Shown: positions 24,190 through 36,876 of the stretch, piece after piece
Numbering within the stretch: position 1 is the first letter of the stretch
How the letters are laid out: the number at the start of each line of letters is the position of its first letter
NCBI RefSeq assembly: GCF_021018895.1
Contig: NC_079368.1
Span: 2,691,001 to 2,755,000 of the forward strand
Reading direction: 5' to 3'
DNA: 64,000 nt
Source: Seriola aureovittata
Taxonomy: Eukaryota; Chordata; Actinopteri; Carangiformes; Carangidae
Translations under genes and position numbers: made by a program
Notes under the pieces: generated by a model
What the model saw: the letters and a program-made list of their open reading frames with translations, nothing else
What the model was told of the DNA's origin: nothing
Database searches by the model: none

Positions 24190-24880
24190 GCAAGCATGCT
24201 GCAACGGCCCAAAACACTTCCATCAGGAGAAACATGTTGCGAGTTCAGAAACGATGCAGATTTAAAAACGCATACGAAACTACAAAACACATACAACAAC
24301 AGAAACGTGCTGCAAATGAAAAAACAAGCAGCAGGAAGACAGAACAAAGACATGAAAAACAATAATACGCTGCAAATACACAAAACGATGTAAAAACAAA
24401 AACACATAAACCTCCAAAACAAATGCAGCAGAAAAAAACGCTACATAATCAAGACAACACGACGGAAGTGCAGCGGGCCTCTAGGGGGAGCGCTGAGTGG
24501 AACGCTCCTAGATATTATAAAATACAAACTGCAGCCACATGTAAAAAAAAAGAACACAGACGTTTTTATTGCCATTAATCACCTTTTTATGTCACGCCCT
24601 TCTTTCTTTCAGCAGATTCTCACCTTTGGTCCGAGGTCAAAGGTCAGGTCGTAGGTCTGGCCTCTCTTGAAGCTCAAGCTCATGGTGAAGGTGTTCCACT
24701 TACAGCTCCCCCTAGAGGCCTGCAGCACTTCCATTGTGTTATCTGGATGTGCAGCATTTTTTCTGTTGCATTTTAATGTATTTGTTTTGTATTTGTATTT
24801 TGTATTTTTGTATTTGTGTTTGAATCTGCAACATTTCTGTATTTGCTCGTTTCTGTTTCGGGTCGTTGCACAGTAGGTTT
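24190..24880. mobile_element. large foldback element
   Basis: The left arm (about 24190-24500) carries GCTGCAACGGCCC, CTGCAAAT-type units, ACGGAAGTG and GGCCTCTAGGGGGAGC. The right arm (about 24700-24880) carries the same motifs reverse-complemented (GCTCCCCCTAGAGGCC, CACTTCCATTGTG, GGGTCGTTGCA). The roughly 200-bp loop is unique. No coding capacity. The A-rich units recall the 54/58-kb MITEs, but direct relation is uncertain. Confidence 0.6.
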
Positions 24881-27613
24881 GACTTGACAGAGGCACTAAA
24901 GGAAAACTAAAGCTCCTCTTGGGACTATAGGTATCCACACCACATTTCATGACTGGTCGTAGTGAAGATATCTCTGTCTGGACCAAAGAGTGAAACATCA
25001 GACTGATGCTGTCAAGGGAAAAAAAACACTCCTGAATTATTACTTACAAAAAAAACTAAATTATTGAGTGCATACATTATATATGCAAAAATATCCAGAC
25101 TTCACCAGTGAGTGTGGTCAGACAGGAGCATCCATGGATAACGTGACTGGCCAGCATGCAACATTTAACAAAGGCCCAACTTCTCTATCAGCCCAGCACT
25201 GGAAGTGTCTGCCGGTCAGATCAATAATCACATCCACCCGGCTGGAAAATTCTCTCATGTCATATTCAGACAGGGCTTCAGACTGCCTGGACCAACTTGT
25301 CATTTCAATTTAATCTTAATCTGAAATTCACAGGCACCGGCTACTGCACAATTATTCTCATGGTGAGCGGTGAGCATCAGTCACATATGCATGCATATGC
25401 ATGTTTGTAGCAGCTTCTGTTGGCTTCTCTACAAGAACGTGGCCAAAACCCAAACAGAGAGCAGATTTCTTCAAGACCGACCTCTCCAGAAAACAACTAC
25501 AGGACTGGTCCAACCCAGCAAAGGATCATGGTCCATTCACCCAAATTACAAAACAAAGAAAATAATTCCACGCACCTCCATTATGTCGGGTGTAGGAGAA
25601 AAAAAGAGGCAGTGATTTAGTCAAACAAATACATTCTATAGAAAATATTTATTCTATATTTCTTATTTTATTCTTGCATTCTCTGCACGACGCCAAGTCT
25701 CAGGAAAATAACGTCTTTTTCGAGAGAACCCAGAATTTTAATTTAATTTCTTTATTTTAACATCAGCTTTTTAAAAATAAAGCCTTTTGAATTTAATTAG
25801 AGACCGAATTATTATCATAATTTCCTTTATTTTAACAGGAAGTTCCCCTGAGATAAAAAAAAAAAAATCTCCTGGCCAGATAGCAGCCATACAAACGCAT
25901 CACATATTAAATTACAGCATTAAAACATAAAATAAATGACATGACAACAATTTGAACTCAATGGCTTCTCACGAAAAACAACCACATGTCTCATTCACCA
26001 CATTATCTATGATTCCCTTAAAGTTTTCAGTGGATATGAATGTATGTAATTTTAGATCTTTCTGCAGATTATTTCATGTCTGAGGTGTTATAATAGGAAA
26101 ATGCAGTTATCATCCCCAGATCTGTTAAAACTGCGGTTCATCAAAAAGCCACCATCTAGAGGAGCATAGCTGAGAGCTGCTGAGGTGGAGGCGGGTACTG
26201 AGGTCAGATGGAACTTTTACCCAGTATCCCTTTGGAAATAAACATATATAGCAGTGCTGTTGTATTGCTTTAAAATATATGTTTGAAAAGCTCTGAAAAG
26301 CCTCTGTCGTCCACCTGCTCTGCAGCAAACAGCACACAGACACAGGCGGAGAGCAGCTGGAGCATTTAGCAGCTAACGAGACAAATATTTTTCTTTCTAT
26401 TTTTATTATTTCAAATTTGCCATATTTTTCCTTTTTTCTACACTCACATTAAACTGTAGATTCATGATCAGTGCATGTGCTTTCTTCTCTGTTATCCACA
26501 TGATGATTCCTGCAGATTTAAAATGTTGTGCCCCATGTTAATTATTAGCATCAATGCAGCTGATTTACAGACAAATTGCTTTGCGTTTCGCCACCTTCCC
26601 TTCACACTGCACCATTTGCCGGCTGTGTTTATGAGCGATGATAGTGGAAAGAACCTTGATGTGTGCCGTCAAAGTGACATCCAGTAAATCATTGTTGACC
26701 TTTGTGTTTACCTGTGTTTTAGCTGGAGCTTTTAGTAAAGTGGTACAGTCCAAGGAGCGGAGTCTTTGATTGATGCCATTACTGAAACAGTCAGTACTGA
26801 GACTTTCAGAGAGCTGCTCTGGACTCAGCGCTGGAAGCTTCTGGAAGCTGTCCAACCACCCAACTTATTGATGTGAGAAAAATGAAAGCGTAACTGTTAT
26901 TCAGCTGGTCTTAAAGGACCCAGCTTGTGTTTATTTCTCCATATTTTATGGCTTCATGTTTTATGGATTGTAGTTTTTCCATTTCTAGGCAGCAATTAGT
27001 TCCTGTTCATTTCAGAACACGAGGAAAATGAAGTTGGAGACACAAAACACTGCTTGGAATCAAAGTCGTACTATTTTGTGTGGTTACCAAGGTTATCAAT
27101 ATACATTAAATAGCACATACTAGGTTGTTTCTACAATGACAGGTGTAGTTAACCATCAAATCCACTGTATTTTACCTGAACCAGTTGGGATCAAAGTGTT
27201 GTCTGTAGGCTGAACAATATGTACAAAAAATAAATAAATCATATTACAATTGTGATATGAGTCATGATTTCATTTTTTCATTAAAGAATATGTATATAAA
27301 AATGATGATGATGTGATTTTTGCCGGGGCTTGTACCAAACAACCATGTTCCTTTACGTCTGGAGAGAGTGATGTGTGGGTCAGAGCGTCTCTGTAGCAAC
27401 ACAATGATTCAGCTCCTGTCATGTGGATATTGAATGATGTGATTTTAATAATATTTTGATTAATTGTTCTGAATAAATATATTTGTGGTTTGAAGACAGT
27501 GTACAGGTGCTGCACTTTACCTGCTGAAGTCACGTTGTTTACCTGTAAATTCTACCTCTTACTCTGTCTACACACACACGCTCAAATTCATACTTACTGT
27601 GTGCGTGTATGTC

Positions 27614-27623
27614 TGTGTGTGTG

Positions 27624-27655
<32 letters not shown>

Positions 27656-27672
27656 TGTGTGTGTGTGTGTGT
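27614..27672 (+). repeat. (GT)n with (GTGC)n core
   Basis: GT units flank five GTGC units. A compound microsatellite. Confidence 0.93.
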
Positions 27673-28185
27673 ATGTGGTTCCCCTTCATTACCCCACAAA
27701 CTGCTGCAGGGAGGATTCATCTCCTCTCTCCCTACATGGATGAGGACGTTCAAAAGAGAGATGCCTCCAAGGGAAATGTTTGAAATCCACTCAAACATAC
27801 TCCGATACATTAGACGATAAACATGTGGCAACCATCTCTATTCCCTCACCTCAGCACACAGGCTCTGTGGGACACCAGCCCCCTGTGAGGTGTGGGGTGC
27901 TACTGCCCCCTCTTGGTCAGAGACAGAACTGCAGGACTTCCTGCCAAGGTGAGCAATTTGCTGATGAACAAACAGCATGATCACAAATTGCAGCTTGTGA
28001 CACTTGGTTTCTCTAATTACTCTGTTTATTAGTTTTCTCACTTCAGTTCATCTGAAAGCTTCATCAGCAGCAGGACGTGTCAGCGAAGGCGCAGACCAAT
28101 CACACAACACCAACTCCATTAAACCAATAACCAGCGGAGCATCAGGGCTCAGTAATGAGAGGCACGGGTATGTGGACAGGGGAGA

Positions 28186-28239
28186 GAGTGTGTGTGTGTG
28201 TGTGTGTGTGTTGTGTGTGTGTGTGTGTGTGTGTGTGTT
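28186..28239 (+). repeat. (GT)n microsatellite
   Basis: About 26 GT units with one TTG interruption. Confidence 0.93.
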
Positions 28240-29429
28240 CATCAACATGTTTACAACAAACTGATGATATAGCTGGTTTATCATATGCAAGATAAATATA
28301 CATATGTGTATTTATGTTGTTGTATCATGATGCTTTTCTGTTTTGTTCATGAGATCATGCCATTATAACTTCCCAAGTTTTTTTTTTACTTCCGTACAGA
28401 CAACCCCCGAGAGGCAAGTGATTTTCTTTTCGGGAAAGAAAGAAAGAAAGAATAAAAGAAAGAAAAAATTCTCTTGCCTCCATACAGACATAAAACAACA
28501 TTAAAAAACCTCAGTTCAATTCATTTTCTCTTTGATTGATCTTCAATTATATTTTTTACTGTGTATTATTTTCAGATTAAAATTGTATATTTATTATAAT
28601 TCTTTTGTTCTCTGGTTTTATTTTGTACTATGTGTGTATGTAAGTATACGTCTACACAGTCTCACGTCTGTTTGTTACCCGGCAGCTGCCACAGCAGTGG
28701 ACTGGCTGAAGGTTTGTGTTTTACACCTCAGACAGAACAGGGTCGGAGCCACTTTGTGTTTCCAGGAAAACAAATGCAAAGAGAGAGAATCACTGTTACC
28801 TGAATCTGTGGCACTGCACACCACATCCTATATAGTGCAGCAGATGAGCTTGTATATGGAAGGTATGAAACCTTCGCTGCTGCTTCTATAAACCATGAAG
28901 TTTATTTTCAAATGTGGCCTCTGGGACAAGGGCAGAGCCCCCTGGAGCACTGAGGGAGTCCCAGAACAAACTAGCGTGCCAGCCTCTGATTACAGTGTTT
29001 GCTAATGTGCTAGCTAGTCATGTGATTCCATTGAACACACAGCAGACGTTGTCAGTGTTTTTAACAAGCTATATCTACCTTAGCACCTGGAAATGGTGGT
29101 GTCTGCAGCCCCCCTCCAAAATTGGTGCTCTAAGCAAAATCATGTTACATGACCACGGCAGCAAATACGCATCTTTATGCAATTTTGACAAAGATATACA
29201 TGATTATAAAGGAGAAATGGGGCAAAAACTGGAAAAATGCAATGACATCATCAGTCAATGACCTCTCAAGGTCAGCAGAGCTCAGATACAAATTGCCTCC
29301 ACATCTGAAATAAAACCTTGGGGTATGTAGATTATACACTGAAACCTTCAGGCTTTAGTCATAAAATGCACAATTGTTTTGCCAACCTGCCGCACTAGTA
29401 GTGCTTGTCTCCCCTCTTTAACTTTACCT

Positions 29430-29570
29430 TATTTCTGTCTGGCTTTCTGTTGTTATATTGCCTCCTGAGCCTTTTGCCTATTATTGCTCTGTGAAGTCTG
29501 TTTTAAAAGGTGCTATATAAATAAAGTTATTATTATTATGATTATTATTAGTAGTAGTAGTAGTGACTCC
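29430..29570 (+). repeat. LINE 3' tail
   Basis: AAAAGGTGCTATATAAATAA followed by AGTTATTATTATTATGATTA and TAG repeats, typical of the end of L2-type LINE copies. Confidence 0.5.
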
Positions 29571-30603
29571 CACCTGACTCATTGCTGCTGACTTCAAACA
29601 GCTGTTTTCACGCTGCTGCAGATCAGTTAAATGTCCTATCAGTAATATTTTGACAATATAAATTAAAGTATAATCAAATACTGTGATGCTCTGCTGTTTT
29701 CAAGGCTCCTGTATTAAACTGAAAGTGAGAGTAGATTGATAGAATCAGAGCTTTCTATCCATCAAGTCAAACAAGTGAAACCTCGAGTCAGCTCCAGTTA
29801 ATCACCAGTCAGATCCTGATCTTTCAGCTGTATGAATACAGGTGTGAATTGTTCTGGGGTCACTGAATCTCTGAACGCTTTTGCTTTATTTTATTGTAGT
29901 TATTTCATCGTTATTATACTCACCATTTAGTGCACACATATATGGACAATGTGGACATCGATATATTAACAAGAGATGATTAGTTTACAAAACATATGAC
30001 GACACAGACAGAAGACAGGGGACATACAACAAGGAGAAAATAAAAATAAAAATTATAAATAAATTGCAAAAGAATTGTTTGAGCACATTTCAGATGAGCT
30101 ACATTGACATATGCATATAGTTACATTTGAACTTGTGGCTTTAGCTCGCCGGCAGCAGAATAGAGCTGAGAATTGTTGAATATAAGTTTTTTGCCGATTG
30201 TTGTTCCATTAATATCTGTTGTGTTAGTAGATCTAGCCATTGAGAGATGTTGATCTTTTTCCTTCTTTTCCAGATCAATAGTGTTGATTTCTTCAGTCTT
30301 TCAGTCAAAGAACACTGTGGTAAAACTATTAGAAACCTCCCCAGTTTAATGCAGCAGAAATCACTTTTTAACCTGGTTTCCATTTAATTATGATCCAGCA
30401 CAATAACAGATATTTTCATATGAGTCAGTTGTATTGAACGCATCATGTCTGGGTCTCACTTATATCAGGGAGTGTTCCCAACTTTTCTTCCAGAGTTGAA
30501 TCGTGACCAGAACATGTGAAATCATTCTCTTATCCCTTTGACATGTGGCAGCAGTTCTGATGTCTGAGCCTGATAATGGACAGTATGCTAAGACTCAAAC
30601 AGA

Positions 30604-30713
30604 GGACAGGGGGACAGGGGGGACAGGGGAACTGGGGGGACAGGGGGACAGGGAGACAGGGGAACTGGGGGACAGGGGGGACAGGGGGGGACAGGGGGGG
30701 ACAGGGGGACAGG
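30604..30713 (+). repeat. G-rich minisatellite (GGGGGACA-type)
   Basis: About 13 units of ACA followed by G runs of 4-7, interrupted by GAACTG variants. Confidence 0.95.
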
Positions 30714-31324
30714 ATTACAGAGACTGACCCGTCCTGCCCCCGGCTCTCACTCAGCACTATACAGAGGAAAGTCAGGACTCTCTGTGGAACTGTTTGATTC
30801 ACTGGGCCTCTCTCCAGCTCCTATTGATTTATTAATCACTCCACCAATGAACTAACAGATACTGACCTTTTCATAGTCCCTGAGAAACCCCCCACCCACC
30901 CCCAAACCAGCTGAATCGATCATTTAATGGAACATCAAGGCCATACAGATTATATGTCAGCGTTTTGTCATGCATGCCCCCATATCCAGATAAGTCAATA
31001 CATTGACCTTCCCTAAGAAGAGGAGTGTAAACAACAACAGCCGGGGCTGAGTGCCATTATTAACCTCCGTCATCACGTTTAACAGCTATTTAGGCGGTAG
31101 GCTAATGAGGACAGTCTGGCTGGGGGGGGTCGCTGCTCCGATACTGAGCTGCTACACATGTAACAGTTTGTTTGTTTTATTCATGAGGTCATTAACATTT
31201 CAAACTAAACGTCCAATTAATACAAACTGGTTTTTACCTTTGTGTGTTTTCACTTGTCATAAACAAACACTGGGAAAACGGTGTCATTTACATCACTGAG
31301 GTTTGAGTTTGTCCTTCTTAATGA

Positions 31325-31505
31325 GAACCAGAATCAGGATCAGGATCAGGATCAGGATCAGGATCAGGATCAGGATCAGGATTAGAATCAGGATCATGAT
31401 CAAGTTTAGGATCAGGATCAGAATCAGGATCAGGATCAGGATCAGGATCAGGATCAGGATCAGAATCAGGATCAGAATCAGGATCAGGATCAGAATCAAA
31501 ATCAG
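31325..31505 (+). repeat. (CAGGAT)n hexanucleotide array
   Basis: About 28 units of CAGGAT with CAGAAT variants and one diverged stretch in the middle (31381-31410). All six frames stay open, giving spurious Arg-Ile or Leu-Ile repeats. Confidence 0.97.
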
Positions 31506-33602
31506 GTTTATTGCCGAGTAGATTTTCTCATACAAGGAATTTGCTTTGGTGTTTTGGTTCTTAACAATAAACATAGTAAGAAGAAAAAATATAAAGAGAG
31601 TTAAAGCAAAGCGGGGACTGCAGGTCAGATAGCTTCAATCTAAATAGAAAAAATATGAATATAATGCAAATATGTACAATGTGCAATAATCACAGTATAG
31701 AAAACAAGAATGCAACATATGAGTCAGGTTGGGGAGAAAGTATAAAATACATGTTTAATGCATGTGAATTGGGTGTATCCATGCTAGCTACACAATTAAT
31801 TGAAATATTATCAAAATTTATTTCAATATGACCAAGTGCAAATATCCAAATCACAGGAGCTGTCAGCAACAGACCATAAATGAAGGTGTTTTTTTTTATT
31901 TTCAGTGAAAATAAAATGATCTGTTTCCCAGACTGAGGTCTGAGACAGGACACAAACTTACTCCAACTGTAAGGAGTTTTGAGTTTATTAAGTTCCAGAG
32001 AAAGAATGACTGGAATATAAAGCAAAGTGTACGTAAGAACATGTGGCCTTTCTTTCTTTCTTTCTCTCTTTCTTTCTCCTTCCTCCCCGTCAGACTCGGA
32101 ACTTCTTTTCCTTCCTGTCATATCATTTAAAAAGTGTAAATACAACTCGTCACATATCGTCCTGTAAACATGACGTAAACAGTCTACAGTAAATCCTTCT
32201 GATGGAGGTAACCCAAGTCTGTGGTGTGTCCTAAAAAAACAAAGTGGAAACAGGCCAGCTGGAGCTTACTGTGGAGCACAATGGCTGCTGTGAGGGCTTG
32301 GAGGCTGCAGTATTGTCCCCTGATTACTGCAGGCATGAACTCGACTGGATGCACAAGGAAAAGAGAAGGGGGGGCCTGGAAACACAACAACAATGCGGCT
32401 GTATCCTACTCGGAGCATGCCACGCTGGCCCTATCAGCCAGCCTGTGTCAGAGAGCATTGGCTTTCTCAATGGATGTCAGTCACTACTCCACTAATGGCG
32501 GATGACATGGAACATAATGCACCAACTAGATCCCGGGCCGGCAGGAGTAATGGCTCATAAATTCAGCAGCCCCGGAGCAGGGATCTGTCAAAACTCAGCA
32601 GTGCATTGTGGGTTAATGTTTTTCATACACCTCCCCTCACCCCACAGTCACTGCAGCGTGCCAATCAGCTTGTGTTTGTGTGTATGTGTGTGACTGTGTC
32701 GGTGTGTGCGCCACCCCCTCCCCCTGCTCTCTGCTTGCTGCTGCCACTCTCCATGCAGCCAGCCATACTAAAAACCATTTTCTTTTTAATTAATCACGCC
32801 AATACTATGGAGCAGCTTTGGTCGTGGTCTGGCCGTGAAGCTTAAGCTCCAATCAATGGTGTTGGGTTGGGAGCTCAGGGAGTGTCAATATTTTCCAAAG
32901 TGCAAAAAATAAAAAGTCCTGGAGGCTCCGGCTGCCCCAAATAAAGTGCCCTGGGGAGGCAGGCGGCCCAAAAAGCCCCTGACTGCAGACTGGGTCCACT
33001 GTGCGGCTCTGCTCTTTTGTTCCTGCCGGCTGGGTGTGAAGGGGCAGAGGGGCTGTGACCCACAGAGCTGAGGTGGGTCTGCCTGTGGTCTGCCTTTCAG
33101 ACGCACCCGCGGCACATTGCATCCGACACAAAGAACACGAACAAAAGTCACATTACAACACACTTACTTGCTTCCATGTGATAATGTGGGATAATGTGAC
33201 ATTTAAATGGAATTAGATGTTAAACTCTTAGATCCTGTTGCACCACTCTGTGACTCCATTTAAAAAAGAAAAACAAGAAGAAAGGTTCCAACTCACTGAA
33301 TCACAGTTTAACAATTTTAACATTTAACAATGTCCCAGTGTTTCTATAGACAACACCCTGCAAACCAGTACAACGGCTGAAAGGACTTTTACTCAAGGAC
33401 TGTATTTAAGCACAGTTTTATGGTACATATCAAATGTTACATTACTTTACTACAATGTCTCCACAACAGGAGAAATATAGTTTCTATTACACTACAGTTA
33501 CTATAGTTAAGAGTTATTTTACAGAAAAAAATGTCTATACAGTTTAGAAAAAAACATCTTAACTCAAGGTCCATTTACTAGGTAAAAGGTAAGAGATAAA
33601 TA

Positions 33603-33607
<5 letters not shown>

Positions 33608-33662
<55 letters not shown>
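33608..33662 (+). repeat. (TA)n microsatellite merging into (CA)n
   Basis: About 22 TA units then ACACACACACA, directly upstream of the 33.7-kb Tc1 relic. Tc1 elements target TA, so the array is a plausible landing site. Confidence 0.93.
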
Positions 33663-33663
<1 letters not shown>

Positions 33664-33670
33664 TGCACAT

Positions 33671-34262
33671 AGTGCATTCAGACAGTCTTTCATCACGCTA
33701 TGTTGCAGTTTTATGCTCAAATAAATATTATTTCCACATCAATCTACACTCAACACTCCATAATCACAAAACTGAATTTTAGGATTTTTCTCAACTGGAT
33801 TAAAAAGTAAAAACTGAACTATCACATTGACATAAGTATTCAGACACTTTACTATGACTGTAAATTTAGCTCAAGTTCCTCCATCTCTCTGGATCATCTC
33901 TGAGATGTTTCTACACCTTGATTGGAGTCCAGCTGTGGTAAACTCAGCTGATTGGACGTGATAAAGACACACCTGTCTATATAAGATCTCACAGCTGACA
34001 ATGCAGATCAGAGCAGAAACCATGAGGAGGAAGGAAGTGCTGCTCCATCATTGTGACATGAAGAAGTCTGGAACAACCAGGACTCTTCTAGAGCTGGACC
34101 CAGACTAACTGAGACATCAGGGGAGAAGAGAGGAGACCAAGAACCTGATGGTCACTCTGAGCTCCAGAGATCCTGTGTGGAGATGGAGAAACTTGCAGAG
34201 GGAGAAGAAAATAACAATGTAAAAAATTATAAAAATAAAAAAATACTTTCTGAATGCACTTT
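33671..34262 (+). mobile_element. internally deleted Tc1/mariner copy, same family as 48.5 kb
   Basis: Inverted ends AGTGCATTCAGA...TCTGAATGCACT flank about 590 bp. The interior repeats the 5' part of the 48.5-kb element in opposite orientation (TTGATTGGAGTCCAGCTGTG, GACACACCTGTCTATATAAG, CATGAGGAGGAAGGAAGTGC, AAGAAGTCTGGAACAACCAG). It then stops after the N-terminal transposase part and jumps to the right end. About half of the element is missing. Confidence 0.85.
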
Positions 34263-35586
34263 ATGTACATGATATTTTATATATCTATTCATTTATTTAT
34301 CTATGTAGAGTAAAAATAAAAGTTTTGTCAAAAAACTTTTATTTTTATAAACCCTCAAATATAAAAACGGCTCATTGCAATCAGTCAACAAATATAAACG
34401 TTATTGTGCTTTTTATCCAGAAAAACTGCAGCTCCTCCGTTTACTTGTGCTTGTTAACATGGCAGTCTAGCCCGGTCTAATATGGCGGCGATGTTGGCGT
34501 TCAATCCAGCGTTCAATCCAGCGGCCAAAGCAGCGTTTACGTATGTGTGTCTGCGTTCTCAGTATTCTCTGCAGAACTTGCAGTCAGCGACTCTACAGTT
34601 CCTGTAGCACACCTAAATGCAGTGAGTTAGGATGCTCTCAATTAAATAATCAAAAACCTGAAAAAAAAATTATAGAAATATTTATTTAAAGTACTGAAGA
34701 TACAACACACAAAACAGTGATGATGACAGGGACCAGGGCCTGGATTTTCTGAAACATCAGAAAATCTAAGTTATTTTTAGTTTTCTGTCACATTCATATA
34801 ATGGTCAAGTCAGACGGACAGAACACAGAGATTTGGGTTTGAACATTGCGGAGTTGGAACAAGCAGACTGTGTATGTGATGCTGTCACTGTCAGTGTAGG
34901 AATATGTTTTTTTGGTGATTTAAAGCTTCTTAAAAGGAAATGTAAAAAAGAAAAGGAGGTTAAATGGAAGGAATGAGGAAAGTATTTGAGCACTATTTCC
35001 AATGAAACAGCGCTGGTGATATATTTTCCCTCCAAAGACAATCATAAGTTTCCACTAAAAATAATCACATAATAGCCTCCTGACAGTTCCTTTCCCCAGC
35101 AGTTCCACATCAGTCATTTCCACTCACTAAATGCTGCCACACACTGATATTACTAGCACTGAGCATACAGTAAATTGACATTTATGAATGTGTTTGGTCA
35201 TTGGCCTGAGCTGCTGTTGCTGTTCACTGCTCATTCTGTGTATCCCCTCGCTGTCAGTCCAATTCCCAAAATGCCTGCAATCAGTGATGCTGAGCGCTTC
35301 AAGGCCTAAAGATGCAAATGGATCCGGTGGCTCGTGCACCATTCCAAGTGTGAAAAGCTTTGCCATTATCTAAAGCTAATGGGGCAGATGTGGCCAGTGA
35401 AAATGATCCAGTGGACACGGTCCTGCACTTCAGTCCCTGTGTATCAGTTAAGGAACTGTGCAGCTGATTAAAGGAATCCAGTCACTGCTGGTGTGACTGG
35501 TGACCTGTGATGATCCACATTTGTCTTATTGACTTCAGAGGGAAGAGCGTTCACAGCAGTACTAGAAGGATTTGACCATTTGTTGG

Positions 35587-35589
<3 letters not shown>

Positions 35590-35620
<31 letters not shown>
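35590..35620 (+). repeat. (GT)n microsatellite
   Basis: About 15 GT units. Confidence 0.93.
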
Positions 35621-35874
35621 TTCAATATGTCTGTGTTGATACATACATAATGTGTACAGAAAATGCCATGTTAACACAGCAGTTTGGAGCATCTTAAGCT
35701 GCTTGGACCACCATTGCTTCCATGCTATTGGTTGGTGTCAATATACCCACCCCTTTATGATGGAGGGGCTACCTTAGGATGTATGTACGTCTACGTTGTG
35801 TTCATGTGGGCTCTTGCTCGTCCTATACTGTGAATCGGTATTTGGAACAGTCCATTTGTGCGGAGGGGGAATCA

Positions 35875-36125
35875 AGAATTAAGCCACTAACACTTTAACG
35901 GAACTTCTGCAAATTTAGGACAAACATTCACTCAAGGATTCAAGGATGAACTGAGTAGAGTTTGGCATAGGACAAAAGTCAAGGTCAGTGTGACCTCACT
36001 AAACACTTTTAGCCATGACTCAAGACTTCACACAGACAAAATTCCATAAAAATGGTTCATTCTATATGACTGGACAAACAGGGATGTAACCTGAAACTAG
36101 TCTGAATAGCGGAGGCAGACAGTGA
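35875..36125 (+). repeat. dispersed repeat with AGGTCA motifs, copy 3
   Basis: It shares AACTTCTGCAAATTTAGGAC, AAGGATGAACTGA, TCAAGACTTCACACAG and GGATGTAACCTGAAACTAGT with copy 1. It contains the palindrome AGGTCAGTGTGACCT at 35982-35996. Confidence 0.65.
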
Positions 36126-36774
36126 GACGGTAATCCTAGTTTGAACAGCTCTTTGCTTAGATGACTGAAATAAGGTCCGTGGTCAACACAAACTCAAGGC
36201 ATTTTCACGTTTTATTCTATGACATAAAATACATCAGTAAATACCCCAGTCCTGATTCCTTTCAGCTTTTGCATCTCTTAAAAAAGGCTGGTTGCTAACA
36301 AGTGTCTGAATGAGACTGAAACTTTGATGTCGTTTTTTAGATGTTGCTCAAAGTGAAGAGTAGTTGTATGAACAAGACCAGATCTGAATCTAGTCTATGT
36401 CTGGACAAATCCTTATTTTATAACTGAGACGTCGTCTGACAAAAATCACCAAACACATAAATGAAAGACAAAGACTTGAGCTGTGATTTCAGCTGTGTTT
36501 ACTGTAACATGATCGCTCAGAGAGACAGTTAGAAGAAACCAACTTTCTTTCTTTCTTATTGTGTCTCTCACAGAGCACAGCCTCTGTCTGCGAAACAAAC
36601 CGCTGCAGCAACAGCCAAAAGAGAAGAGCAACACTCCGCCGACCAATGGTGTAACTTCATCACAAACTCAGTCACTTAGTCATGGACAGTTGGGGATGAA
36701 GCACTGGACCAGCCAAAAAATGAAAAATATAAATCATTATGAGTATTAAAAGTAATTCATGAAAACACTGAATC

Positions 36775-36876
36775 CTGTCAGAGTCTGGATCCTGTCAGAA
36801 TCTGGATCCTGTCAGAATCTGGATGCTGTCAGAGTCTGGATCCGGTCAGAATCTGGATCCTGTCAGAATCTGGATC
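36775..36876 (+). repeat. 17-bp minisatellite, six units
   Basis: Six units of CTGTCAGAATCTGGATC with single-base variants. Confidence 0.95.

Larger units (their letters stand above)
24881..29429. other. intergenic, no gene recognised
   Basis: Contains two GT microsatellites and an AAAG run at 28434-28468. Open frames in this stretch have no conserved features. Confidence 0.5.
29571..33607. other. intergenic with G-rich and CAGGAT arrays, no gene recognised
   Basis: Outside the two tandem arrays and a TTTC run at 32047-32076, the part 32230-33130 is relatively GC-rich and unique-looking. No splice-consistent coding exon was found in it. Confidence 0.5.

Noticed and set aside
30545..30802. 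Gly/Arg/Thr-rich and Pro-rich open frames
   Set aside because: They are translations of the G-rich minisatellite. No flanking conserved sequence or splice sites.
31293..31574. Leu-Ile and Arg-Ile repeat proteins on both strands
   Set aside because: They are translations of the CAGGAT hexamer array.
36775..36876. Direct repeats that might suggest a CRISPR array
   Set aside because: Contiguous 17-bp units without spacers, in a vertebrate genome. A minisatellite.
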